Origin: Warburgia ugandensis
Lineage: Eukaryota; Streptophyta; Magnoliopsida; Canellales; Canellaceae
Reading direction: 5' to 3'
Assembly: GCA_035236585.1 (NCBI GenBank)
Contig: CP141136.1
Span: 27,009,426-27,073,425 of the forward strand
DNA: 64,000 nucleotides
Shown here one piece after another: positions 34,131-45,114 of the stretch. Within the stretch, counting starts at the first letter, position 1. Each line of letters begins with the position of its first letter. The position numbers were made by a program, and so were the translations under genes. The notes under the pieces are model-generated. The model was not told the DNA's origin. It saw only the letters and a list, made by a program, of their open reading frames with translations, and did not search any database.

Positions 34131-35873
34131 ATTTAAAGTTTCAAACCACCTTAATGTCAATTTGAAAATTTCAATATTAACAGTAATTAGAAGAGTCCAG
34201 GTAAGCGCGTGCATGCTCTTGAACATGAGTTCATGTATTGTATGGTGAAACTTTTCTTTGTAGATAAATATTTCGTCATGTTTATAGTTGTTTAGACAAG
34301 TTAGAGATCAAATTTCATATTCATTAAATGTTTTTACCCTATGTTTGATTAGCAAAAAATAGTGACCATCCATTTCTATAAAGTTTTTCAAAGGCCCAAA
34401 ACAAGTAATTACCATCCTTCAAATGCATTGGTATGGAGAACAAGATGAAGGCTTACATTTACCCAAAAATAATAGTCATGTACAAAAAAAAGAGGGCTTG
34501 GACTTCTTCTCACACTTAAGAGCGTGTATCTTGGGACTCTTGCAAACATGGCTTATAGAAGTTATTTGGATGAAGTCTCTTCAGGTGTAGACACTCTTAA
34601 GTGTGCTACTAAGTAGAGAATGTCCTTTCTTAATGATGGTAATTATATTCTAGAATGGGTTAGATAGGCTAGAAATCAAATTTCATAACCATTAAACTCT
34701 TTAAGCCTATGTTCCTTTGGATTAAAATTTAATACCATTCATTTGTATGTCATTTTTCAAAAATCCAAAGTAATTGGTTAAGATTGTTCAAATGCAATGA
34801 TTTCTCGTAAATTATTTAATTTCTATATAATAAAGGGCAGCCCCGGTGCACGAAGCTCCCCCTTATGTGGGGTCTGGGGAAGGGGTGGACCACAAGGGCC
34901 TATAGTAAGTAGCCTTACTTTGCATTTTGTAAGAGGCTGATTTCACGCCTTGAACCCGTGACCTCAAAGTCACATGAATACAACTTTTACCATTGCACCA
35001 AGGCTCCCATTCATTTAATTTCTATAATATATATATATATAGCTCATATGTTTGAAAAAATGACCTGGGAGTAGCAAATACTTGACGCTTGAGAGCGTCT
35101 ATGCCTCACAAGGAAGCATTTTAGTTCTAAACTTTTAGGGGGTTTATGGAAGTAGTTACCCCCGTGCCCAACATGGTCTATACGCATGGGTACGACTAAG
35201 AGTTTGTGAACCCTTTTTCTGAAGTAGCTAAGGTTTTGTTTAAGTCAAAGCTGCTTAGCCAAAGCTAAATCTAAGTTTACACTAAAATGTACATGGGGGA
35301 CCATTGTGATCCTAATCGGTGGTACATCTTAAATAGGCCATGCCCCAAAGAAGGGCACGCTACTAGTCTGTAGAATCGTTCCATCTTTGGATGATCCATT
35401 GCGTTCATCTTACTACGATGGGTTTGGATGTTCTACTTGTTCAAAGACCATGCAGATCAAATGACTATGGCATCAGACAAATATTATGTATGATCACATG
35501 AACCGAAGTTTAGGGTGTTGAGTTGGAAATTTGCCAGTTGGTATCTGATAAATTCTGAATTTGGCAAAATATGGCGATAGAGTTTGGAATTTGAAAATCA
35601 TGAAATTCCAAAATATCTGGTAGACTTTGGAATTTATCAAATTTAGAATATAAAATTTAGGTTTAATTGGAACACTGCAATTTTTTCCTCACTTCAAATT
35701 CGTGATTTAACGATCGAAAATTCAATGAATTCATGAATTTCTGCAAGCCATCACTAAGCCTACAAAGTTGCATCACATCTCTCTTTAATGTACTTTTTAA
35801 TGTTTTTATTTCTAATTGTACACTCATCTTATATTCATGTTATTCCTTAATAGCCTAACACTTTGATTTATAG
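34131..35873. other. Non-coding left part of unit 2
   Basis: Colinear with 11,493-12,954. It contains one SINE (34,828-35,012). At about 35,668-35,786 it has about 110 bases that unit 1 lacks. No gene. Confidence 0.6.
34814..35026 (-). mobile_element. Full-length SINE with 14-bp TSD, unit 2 only
   Basis: The element is 34,828-35,012 on the minus strand: head GGAGCCTTGGTGCAATGGTA, B-box block GGTCACGGGTTCAAGG, body CAGCCTCTTACAAAATGCAA and tail GTGCACCGGGGCTGCCCTTT. The target ATTTAATTTCTATA occurs at 34,814-34,827 and 35,013-35,026. Unit 1 has one copy of the target with no SINE (about 12,180), so the insertion came after the segmental duplication. Confidence 0.93.
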
Positions 35874-38522
35874 AGCATGCCTGGCCTTCGTTATCATATA
35901 GAATTTTTCTTTCAGTTTGAGTAACACTCATGGATCATACAAAACTCTAGAGACAAATCTTTATTTTTTCCAACATGCCTAGATTATTTGGGTAACATCC
36001 CTCTCAATCTCTCTGCTCTCACGAATTATCGATCTCGAGTATCGAAAGTAGCCTTTTTGAAGTACTTCTTGGTTGTCAATCTTTAATAGTGCTTCACTCT
36101 CACCACTCTCCTTACTAAAATTGCATTCCATATACTCTACCTCAATTTAGCTATTTTTAAATCTTTTAAATTTTAAATTTTAAATTGAAGACTACCCCTT
36201 TTAGAAACATCATACAAACAAGGATTAAATTCAATTCCATAAAAATGTAGTTTGCAGGATGCTAGAGTTGTCCAATCGCTACAAGAAATGAAAAGCCAGG
36301 GAACCATATAAACAAACCAAATCATCAATATGTAGGTGGTGATGCAAAAGGCTAGGCATGGTGATTATTCACTAACATTTTTCTTTCAACTTGTCAAGGA
36401 AAACATAAAGTTTTGAATAAAAAATGTCATGTGGCACTCATTGATTTATACCTCTTTACTTATAGTTAAAATAGTTCTAGCAAAACAATTGTCTTAACAA
36501 ATTAAAGACAATTTATTGTCAATAGTACGTTAAGTTTTCAAATATAATCTGTAAATTTAGTTAGAAATTCAAGCTTTTTTACTTTTTTCTTGGGCAAAAA
36601 AGATTTAGTGAAATCCAAACTAAAAAATTTTCACATTCTGCTCATGACTTTTTTTCTATGATTTTCTCCAAGCACTTGGCAAATATTTTTTAAATATTTA
36701 ACTCTATTTCTTTTTTGCTATAAGTGAAGAATTACAAAGCAAATCATTCACTCCCTCAAACTCTCTTAAATCTAAAACTCAATGAAGGAGAAAGTGGTAG
36801 CTCAAACCTACACCCAAGCATATTCCAGGGAGATGTCGAGCAATTGAAGACCAACGGTACCAAACATCTCCAAATACTTAACTTACTAATCTATTCTTGA
36901 ACCCAAATTTTATAATTTTGCTATCAATAATTGATTTGAAAATTTTAGGACTATTAACAAATCATACTATTTACAGGGTTCCTATTCAATGGAGGTGCCC
37001 AATATTCTTCAAAAAATAGAAGCTGTATGTCCCATCCCTCAAATTTTTGAGTGGTCCATTCTATTCATCACTTTCGCCCTCTCTTGAGACGAGGGATACC
37101 AAAAATCTCACCCGACGGATAATCCTAAAGTGTACCTCTCCCCTTATAGTATGGATGCCGCTAACAAAATAGAAATGTTTGTTGAGTAGCATTCACACTT
37201 CAAGGTGGGGCTCACCCTAGAGGTATGGTTGATTGAGATTTTTGGTATATCCCATCTAAGGAGAGGAGGAATCCGATGAACTAAAGGCATCTCACAATTG
37301 GAGGTATGGGACCCATATACCCCACTTATATTTTCTGAGGAATAACCACCCCCCCCCCCCCACATTAGAACCCATAATTTAAGCTTTCCTCCCAAATCCA
37401 ACCTTAGCAAAGCATCCAAGAAACTCTGTCCCCTAAGTTTCTCCACGACAACTGGATTGATGACTTCCTTTGGTTCTTGCACCACCACGACGTCTAACTT
37501 CTTAGTACAAGACTCTACTTCCTCCATGCGCTCAAGTAACACCCTGTAATGACAATTCATGTTGTTCACTTCTTCCTGCATTTTGTCCATCTTCTCTTGC
37601 ATTTCCTGCAATTGTTTTGTGCGGTTTTCTAAATCGCCACTTCTTTCAGGAGACGGCTGCCATGGCGATGGCACAAGGGTAGTGGACGCAGGAGGATTTG
37701 CCTCTTCCTTTAGATATCCTGCTAATATATTGTATATAAATCCACCCATGGGTATTAATTGAAAATAACGACTAGTATCAAATAGAATCAAGTTATAAAT
37801 GTCAAATTAGGAAATAAGTGGGCAAGGAAAGAAAAAGAAAAAAAACATTTGAAAAAAATTGAGAAAAAGTATTAAAAAAAAAAAGGAATTAAAAATGTAT
37901 GAATTTAATTTGCCCCTAATCAGGATAAAGTTTGGATGATTATGATGACAAATTTGCATTTTTTTTACTTGATCATGGACACAATATCTGAAAATTTAAT
38001 TTCAAAAATTTATATTTAATTTGGTAAATCCGTCTCAAATTAGAAATATATAAGAGGTTCTGAATTATTAGAGAACAGATTGGGAGATTAAAAATTGAGA
38101 ACTTCTTTAGAAATATTTCAATATTTGAAGTTCTCTTGTAACTGTGGTTGAGATTAGCCGGTCATTAAATTCCGTCAAATGATCCTAAACAACTACAGAT
38201 TATAGATTATAGATTAAATATACATCGACGATCTACATCTTTTGCCTTCATTATATTTGTAAATGTTAATTTCACATCTTTCTCCTGTTATTACAATTTT
38301 AACTATGAAAGTTCTGTGCAGAAAAATAGAAGGCTGAAAGAGCTGAGAAAAAGGTAATGATATATCCGCCCCTTGTTTTTTTTCCTGAACCCCTCACTCA
38401 AGTCACTAAATGCTACTAATAGCATAACTCCAAGTAGGGCTATATTTTTGAAGATCCCAACCGTTCATAATGTTGCCCTTCACTTGGATGGACAATGATC
38501 CAAATTCTTATAGATTTAGGTG
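35874..38522. other. 2.65 kb segment present only in unit 2
   Basis: Absent from unit 1, which passes from TTATAGAG to TAATCCTAGC at 12,955. There are no terminal repeats or target duplications at its edges, so loss from unit 1 (joint at a short TTATAG homology) is more likely than insertion here. It holds a 215-codon minus-strand ORF (37,144-37,791) and a run of 13 C at about 37,350. The rest is AT-rich with nothing recognised. Confidence 0.6.
37144..37791 (-). CDS. Hypothetical coiled-coil ORF, 215 codons
   Basis: An open frame with a proline-rich start (PPASTTLVPSPWQPSPERSG), then a heptad-like coiled coil (ENRTKQLQEMQEKMDKMQEE...LLERMEEVESCTKK, residues about 57-95). The C-terminal half is low-complexity and unlikely to be coding, because it crosses a run of 13 C read as GGGG. 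The first half resembles the coiled-coil tails seen near the ends of plant transposon-encoded proteins, but I cannot name a family. It may be one exon of a decayed transposon gene. Confidence 0.3.
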   Translation of the reverse strand: MILFDTSRYFQLIPMGGFIYNILAGYLKEEANPPASTTLVPSPWQPSPERSGDLENRTKQLQEMQEKMDKMQEEVNNMNCHYRVLLERMEEVESCTKKLDVVVVQEPKEVINPVVVEKLRGQSFLDALLRLDLGGKLKLWVLMWGGGGGYSSENISGVYGSHTSNCEMPLVHRIPPLLRWDIPKISINHTSRVSPTLKCECYSTNISILLAASIL

Positions 38523-39105
38523 ATCCTAGCAACTGCTACTTTGGGCTATAAGGTAGATGTTGGATCCTTTTACCGTTTGTTTAAGAACCCACCAAAATGG
38601 TAGCAGGAATCATCGGATGGATGAGATTTTTGGATCGTGGTTTATCTAATTCAAAGGAAATATTGTAAATGGTTCAAATTTTTGCCAAAGTCTAGGTTCA
38701 TTGGAAGTTATTGATTGTCTGTAACATTTAGTGAGGAGCTCATGAGATAACTAATGAGATAAAACAAAGGACACATATATCATTGCTGAAGAAAAATGAT
38801 AAATCAAATGAAATAAATTTTGGTTGCGTCCTATCGAAAATGCTGCTTAGAAGATGAGCAGTCTATATCACTGACCATTTGGCCCCACAAGTACCTTCGC
38901 ATGCATGCCTAAGCAATGTATTATGCTTTCCCTAGTAAGCACTCTACACCTTTACATATATAGGGTGGATGTGCCAATTTTCACGTGCACAATCTGAGCA
39001 GGCTAAAGTACAAGTAGGCGCACTCTTTCCAATGATCTTGACCGTCTATCTCATAGACTATCCTATGGATAATCCAACCACCAAATATTGTTTCATTTGA
39101 TAAAT

Positions 39106-39292
39106 TCAGACCTTTGATTTATAGACTTCGTTATGGGCAAATTCAAAATCTTTGTAGACTGAATCAATAACAAATTCCCAACCATTAGGCAGTTGGAATC
39201 CAATACTCAAATCAGTTAATAAAATAATAGAAAAAGTTTCTATTGTATCGCTCAAGTTATATAGAAATTCCTGAACCATTTCCACAAATTTA
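39106..39292 (-). CDS. Candidate terminal exon, unknown protein (copy 2)
   Basis: Counterpart of 13,525-13,711. It has a TAG acceptor after a T/A-rich tract, the frame [20 protein letters not shown]... and the same stop after VYKSKV. About ten residue changes separate the copies, with no frameshift. Confidence 0.4.
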
Positions 39293-39473
39293 CTAGAAAT
39301 TAAAAAAAAAAAAAACATCTAAGTTAAACCAAAGGCTTATAATCAAAAAGCATCGACAAATTTTCACATATCAATCATTTAGAACCCGGTGAGATGAACC
39401 GTTTGGATCACTGCAATACATGTTTTCAAGTAAAAAGATCCACATCAACCATGCAAATGCTCATTAAAAACTA

Positions 39474-39698
39474 ACCTGCGACGCCTCGGAGCAGCTGCCG
39501 GAGAATAGCATCCACGGCAAGTTTTCCAAATTTGATTGCATATTGTCCTATCATTTTCCTTAGTTGATGATCTGGTAAGAACTTCTTTAGCTCATTCGCA
39601 CTGTAAACTTCGACGGCATAATATATTTTAGTGACGGTGGCACATCGGAGATGGTAGCCTATTCTGGCAATGAAGGTTAAGATACTACCTACAGCCAT
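39474..39698 (-). CDS. Candidate first exon, unknown protein (copy 2)
   Basis: Counterpart of 13,970-14,194: ILTFIARIGYHLR, KIYYAVEVYSANELKKFLP, YAIKFGKLAVDAILRQLL. Here the end reads CGTCGCAG|GTTAGT, a good donor, which supports an intron after the last codons. The family is unknown. Confidence 0.4.
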
Positions 39699-42178
39699 TT
39701 CTCCAAAACAGCGAAAGAAAGTGGTGGTTGTAATTGGATTTCAGCATTCTTATGCATGGGAGAGAAATGGATGAGGGCATTTCGGTCAACATAAAAATGA
39801 GCAAAGTTTATACAAGGGCATTTCGGTCTCATCGATACTATTATGTCATGGACCCACTTTTGGACGATCCAACCCATTCAATCAATTGTTCCAACTTTTG
39901 GATGTCTAGTAGTTCAAAAAGGATGCAGATTGGATGAATTGAGCAACTGAAAACCTGTACTTTGGTACAATCGATAGTCTAAACGATGAAAACTAGTCTT
40001 AAGAATGCTATAATTGTTCAATGATAGTGAATTTTTTGTTTACAAGATATCCAAAGCCAAAACAAATAGATGAACAAGTTGAATCATCCGAAGGTAGGAC
40101 CCCTCCATCCAAGATGAGCACCTCATACTGTTTGTCTGCTTGGCATTCAGAGATTGCTGTAAGATGCATATCAACGTCCATTTTCCACAAATAATTATCA
40201 TAATATCAGTCCCTATTACGGTATCAAAGTGCAAATAATAATAGTAATATCAGTCCTATTACAGTAGAAAATGTTAATCTTAATCTATGTACAAAAGATA
40301 GACAATTACGGCAAAGACAAGGTTTTGGCTTCATGGATCTTCAGTGTGATGGGAGAACTGCATTGTCATCCTGCGAAGAAAATCAGCAGCAAAATTGGAT
40401 GACAGTATTCCACAGAAACACCAAACATATGTCAAGGTAGAACCGTCAAAAAGCAGAAATTCTGAGTAAAAGACTGGAAATAGAACTTACAAGTCCGTGA
40501 TTAGTTGGACCATAACATTTGGATAGAATTTTGGTGAACTTCATTCTCTAGTATCTGTTAAGCTTTCAAGTTTGTTAGTACTCAATTGAGTGCAAGAGGG
40601 GCGAAGATTAGGAGCAAAGCTGACTGTTTATAGAGACCATACAGAAAAATCTTACCACAATTAACAAACTACTTCAAGTGGAGAAGGAAGAACATACCAG
40701 TGATTATAAGGAGAATTTGTTCTTCACAAAGAAAGGCCAGCAAATAGCAGCTCCAGCTCCTCATTCTGCAACTGAGTCCGCTGTAAAATAAAACCAAAAG
40801 ATAAAGATGAAGACTGCAAATATACAGTTCTAGAAATCCACAGAATATGTTCATATGCTTGTGACAGATTTCATATGCTTGCGACAGATAACTTTTGAAA
40901 GGAAAGAGATATCTAAGAGAAATATATGAATGTGTAGGTAGTTATGCCAAAGGTACATGGCATGTGCTACTGTAAATAACAAGAAAATGGAAATCTGATC
41001 TGTGATACAAAATGAAATGATGTTATCTCAAGAAAATTCCTACCGTAAGCACACAACTAATTTTCCATGTCTTACACATTAGTAGATGTTCAACAGCAGC
41101 CGCTACTGGTTTTAAGGCATTCTAGAAGTCATAAATCATTCATTCAGAAGAAGTGAATCATTGGGGCAACGGTGGAGTTGTCGTCGTGTGCAAGGTAAGG
41201 CTGCGGACTATAGATCCTTGTAGGAGCTTTGTGCACCTGGCTGCCCTTTTCTAAATCATTCATCCAGTGGTTGCATGACAAGTAAGATGTCATTGAAGAG
41301 CTTTTTTAATGAATACTCGTTTCTTCTACACTTCAAATGATAAACCTTTCTATCTAAAGGACAAGGCATATTTATGTGGCGAAAACAAAAAATAATGAGC
41401 TGCCGTCTTCTCGATGGATCTTAGAAGAAGACGAGGATGCGCGGAAATAAATTAAGAGAATGAAAAAAATGAGAAAATATTAAAGAAATCAATAAGGATG
41501 TCAACACTAGAACCTTGCCATCTCTGAGTCGAAGTTACAATCTGGCAGTAGAAACAACATGTTTGACATAGTTAATAACATTTTAGACCAAACATTAAGC
41601 AAACCAACCATCAGCAGGAGGACGGAAGAAAAATTTTATGGGACTGAGATTGCACAAAGAAGGAGAAAAAGATTGAGCTTGGAAGAATGAAAATTTGAAC
41701 ATGTAGGGGCAGTATGACCCTGTGAAGATTTTCTAGCAAAACTTTTCCTAGAAATGAGTTTTAATGGTTGGCTAACTCATTCTCAATGGCAAAATCTTCC
41801 CAAGAAAGTTTCTTGTTTTCTAGAAAGATGTCAACTATATTTGAAGCTAAACACATCAGCTCAACGTTCCAAAGCACAGCAAGAAGGAAATAGATAAAGC
41901 ATCATTCAAATGGAGAAAAACACACAGCATTTTTAGCATGTCTCGAAAAAGCAGATTATAAAAGGGGCGAGTGACAAGAGTCAGCTCAACATGGCTTCTG
42001 AGTGTACAGATAATTTAGCTGATTCACAGAGTCCTAAACAATGCATGATGATTGGATAGAAACTCAATACGCGAGTCAACTTGAGGGTATTGAGCATTGA
42101 CCCATGGAGCCCCTGGATGATAGTTTCAACAAATAAAATACCCTGAATACTGAAAATTCACATCAACTGTGTGCTTCC
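39699..42178. other. Non-coding stretch left of LTR element
   Basis: Colinear with 14,195-16,687. It contains the internally deleted SINE at 41,157-41,251, the counterpart of the candidate exon at 15,213-15,269 (about 40,714-40,782), and a small local repeat (CATATGCTTGYGACAGAT at about 40,853 and 40,872). From 42,118 to 42,178 it is flank missing from unit 1. Confidence 0.55.
41157..41251 (+). mobile_element. Internally deleted SINE (unit 2)
   Basis: The same insertion as 15,622-15,797: the target duplications are AAATCATTCATTCAG (41,133) and AAATCATTCATCCAG (41,253). It has lost the B-box block and part of the tail through two internal deletions. The head GGGGCAACGGTGGAGTTGTCG and the tail GTGCACCTGGCTGCCCTTTT remain. 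Confidence 0.85.
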
Positions 42179-45100
42179 TGTGACGACTCGGGTTTTCACA
42201 TGCATTTTTAAATGCGAAACTAATTCCTAAGGCGGGATTGATCCCTATTTGAAAACACTGTTAGAAAAACAATGCAATGCATCAGAAAAATCTTTTGTTT
42301 TAAATTCATTTTGAAAACCCTGAGTATCACTTCCTTTCAAGATGAACAGGGAAATTTTGAAAATGAAGAACATCATATATATTTCCCAGGTCTATCCAGT
42401 TACAGCGTACAGTCCAACTATAGTAATTACATATACATGTCCAAAAGGTAGAGAATTTACTTATATTCATACTTGTCTCTTCTTCATTTACTTGATTGTA
42501 GTACTGACAATTTTCTGATGCCTCATCTAATCCTTTTGGAACTAATTTGTAAAAATAATATGTTTTGGTGAGTATTACTCATACTCAGTATGTGATCTGA
42601 TATTACTATTTTAAAAACACTGCAGGCAACATGCAAAATTCAAGGAGCTTTTCATGTAAAACATCAATGATTCCTTTTTGTGTAAACATACTTATTTATG
42701 CATAAAACGTAAGCTCATTGATGCAATCGAAATCTGGCATTCAAATATAATAATCATGAAACTCTTAAAATAATCATTATTCCAAGCAGATGATGGCATC
42801 ACCATAAGTGTCATGCACATGGTCTGTCTCTCGGCGAATACATCACATGCGACTGGTCACGAGTACTCATATATGACCATCTCAATGCTATATACATATC
42901 AATCACACTAAAATCATAGGGCTAACTATGCTCACGATCAACACACAACTGGAATCGTGCGTCTCCGGTATCTAGAGACTAACCCACTATAGCCTCCACG
43001 GCGACTATGGTTGTCCTCGAAAAGGGTGCTGTGAACACCTCCAGTGGTCATCCCTATTTACCACAGCAATCAATAAAGGGACAAACCTTTTTGGCAGCGA
43101 TATCATCTACCTTTTTGGTGGTAGAGGCCGAGAGGCCAACCCCGTATGTAATAACCTCTCAGCATAGTGCCCACCAGGCTCATCAACCCGAAAAATATAA
43201 AAATAATGTCCTCTTAGGGTCCCTCACACTGCCTGGCCCTCACAGCTGCCTAACCAGCGTCTTTTGGGCACTCCAGCATCTTTTGGTAACTCTCAAGGTT
43301 CTTTATCATGTGATGGTATTATGAGATGATTTATATGACATGACAATCATCAATCTTACTCATCGTAAATCAGGCAATTTATGCAATCATTTTCAAAACA
43401 TGCAAGCAATATCTAAAATATCGTAAATTATGCAATTTATGCAAGGAGTTTCAGAACATGCAACAATGCATATAAATCCGTTCATGCCAGTAAATTCATT
43501 CAAGTCCATAATTCAGAAAGACAATTCCGCTAAGAACATATCTCAAAAAGCATACTAGATACGATAATAACGGCAAGTAAATCATTTAGAGTTTAGGATG
43601 CATTTAAAACGTAGCAGTATCAAGTATTAGTATTAGACTACCTACCTCGAGCGTCGTTACTTAGCTTGTATGCCCCTTCAATCCAAGTCCTAAGCTACCT
43701 TTATGAGGCCCTGTATGTCATTCAAACATAAAATCGAAGCATGATTCCTAGATTCACTGGTTAACGGCTATATCTATTTGATTTGGGTTTTCTAGGAGTT
43801 GATTTACGTAATTCTTGGTTCAATCTTGGACTAGGAATTCCTAAGGCCTCTAGTAGATCAATTCATGAGGTTTGATCATAGTTGATTTCGTGGGTTCATG
43901 AGATCTCTATGGTTTTTAGGCTATAGTCACCTTAAGTAGTCTCTTGATCCTAAATGTTATTGTAAAATTAGGTATGCATCAAAATTACGAACACAACGGT
44001 TTTTTCGGACCGTCGACCAGAATTATATAGCCTCCTTAATTGCATTTTTAGCGTCGCACCTCAACGGACGAACTAGGATTGTCCACATAGGGCCTGCGCG
44101 TTGGGTTCCCAGGATGCATGCGTGTCCCAGTTGAATCGCGACCACGTGCTCACACCCAAGCAATGCGCTATAGTGTGCATTCGGGATTGCGTTGTGCGGA
44201 CGCATCTTCATCGCAAGCAGGGTGCGTCTCAACTCCCAGGATGCCTTGTGCGTCCCGGTTGAGTCGGGAACCAGCTCGCACGCGACGCAAGTGCAACAGT
44301 TGCCCCAAGGAGCTCATCACGGGCGTGCGTCACGCTCGTGCGCCCCAGGGACGCTAGGTCTTCGATGGGCTTCAGCTCATCTGGTTTTGTTCCCTAGAAA
44401 TTCGGCGATTTTCGACCAAAAAACTAACTAGATCCGGTCGGGATCTGGGGGGGAAAGAAAGAGGAAAGAGAAAGGAGTAGAGTGGGGAGGAGACACGTAC
44501 CTGGGGAGCCTTCGATGCTGCCTGATTTTGGTCTTGATCGTGGCTGCAAACCCTTGTGGCCAGATCTGTTTTTGGGAGCAATTGGAGAGGAGAAAGCTTG
44601 ATTTGGAAGGGGGGAGTGGGGGAATTTATAGGAGGGGAAGGCGGTGCTACCCCATGGCGGTGCCGCCATTTTTTGCAGCGGCGTATAGGTATGGCAGTGT
44701 TGTGCACTGCTTGGCCTGAGGAAGAAGACGACAATGGAGAGGGGGTGTCATTATCAAAATGACCCCCTATGTTTTCAGCCCTTTTTCGTTTTAAAGATAA
44801 ATTCTAAAAATGCCCTTGATTTTTAAACATCCATACCTTGGTCATACGAGCTCCATTTTTAGTGTTCTTTGAGGCGTTAGATTCTATTTTGAGTGTAGAA
44901 TCTAATGATACTTATTTTTCTCACAAAATCCTTTGTTTCATATTTTAATTTAACTGAAACATCTAACCTCTATTAGTATCATTAAACATATATTAATTCT
45001 TAAAATAAACAATTTATAACTGATTGACAAATAGTAAACATCATGTTTGATCATGGTTGTAAAAGTGATATAATAATATTAAAAATTTTGGATTATTACA
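42179..45100 (-). repeat. 3' LTR (left copy)
   Basis: Plus-strand ends TGTGACGACTCGGG and TTATTACA. On the coding strand it begins TGTAATAATCC and ends GAGTCGTCACA. A TATA box (TTTATA on plus, 44,625-44,630) lies about 475 bp in. ORFs within it, including 43,007-43,324 and 44,118-44,734, are not genes. In one 230-base stretch it differs from the right copy at about 18 positions, mostly transitions. Confidence 0.92.
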
Positions 45101-45106
45101 TCATTA

Positions 45107-45114
45107 CCCCCTTC
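45107..45114 (-). other. Polypurine tract
   Basis: GAAGGGGG on the minus strand, a few bases from the inner end of the left LTR, where second-strand priming is expected. It is part of the longer purine-rich word reading into GTAATGA. Confidence 0.7.

Noticed and set aside
44023-44762. Cluster of overlapping ORFs on both strands
   Set aside because: GC-rich part of the left LTR. The same set recurs in the right LTR at 50.3-51.0 kb with shifted frames.
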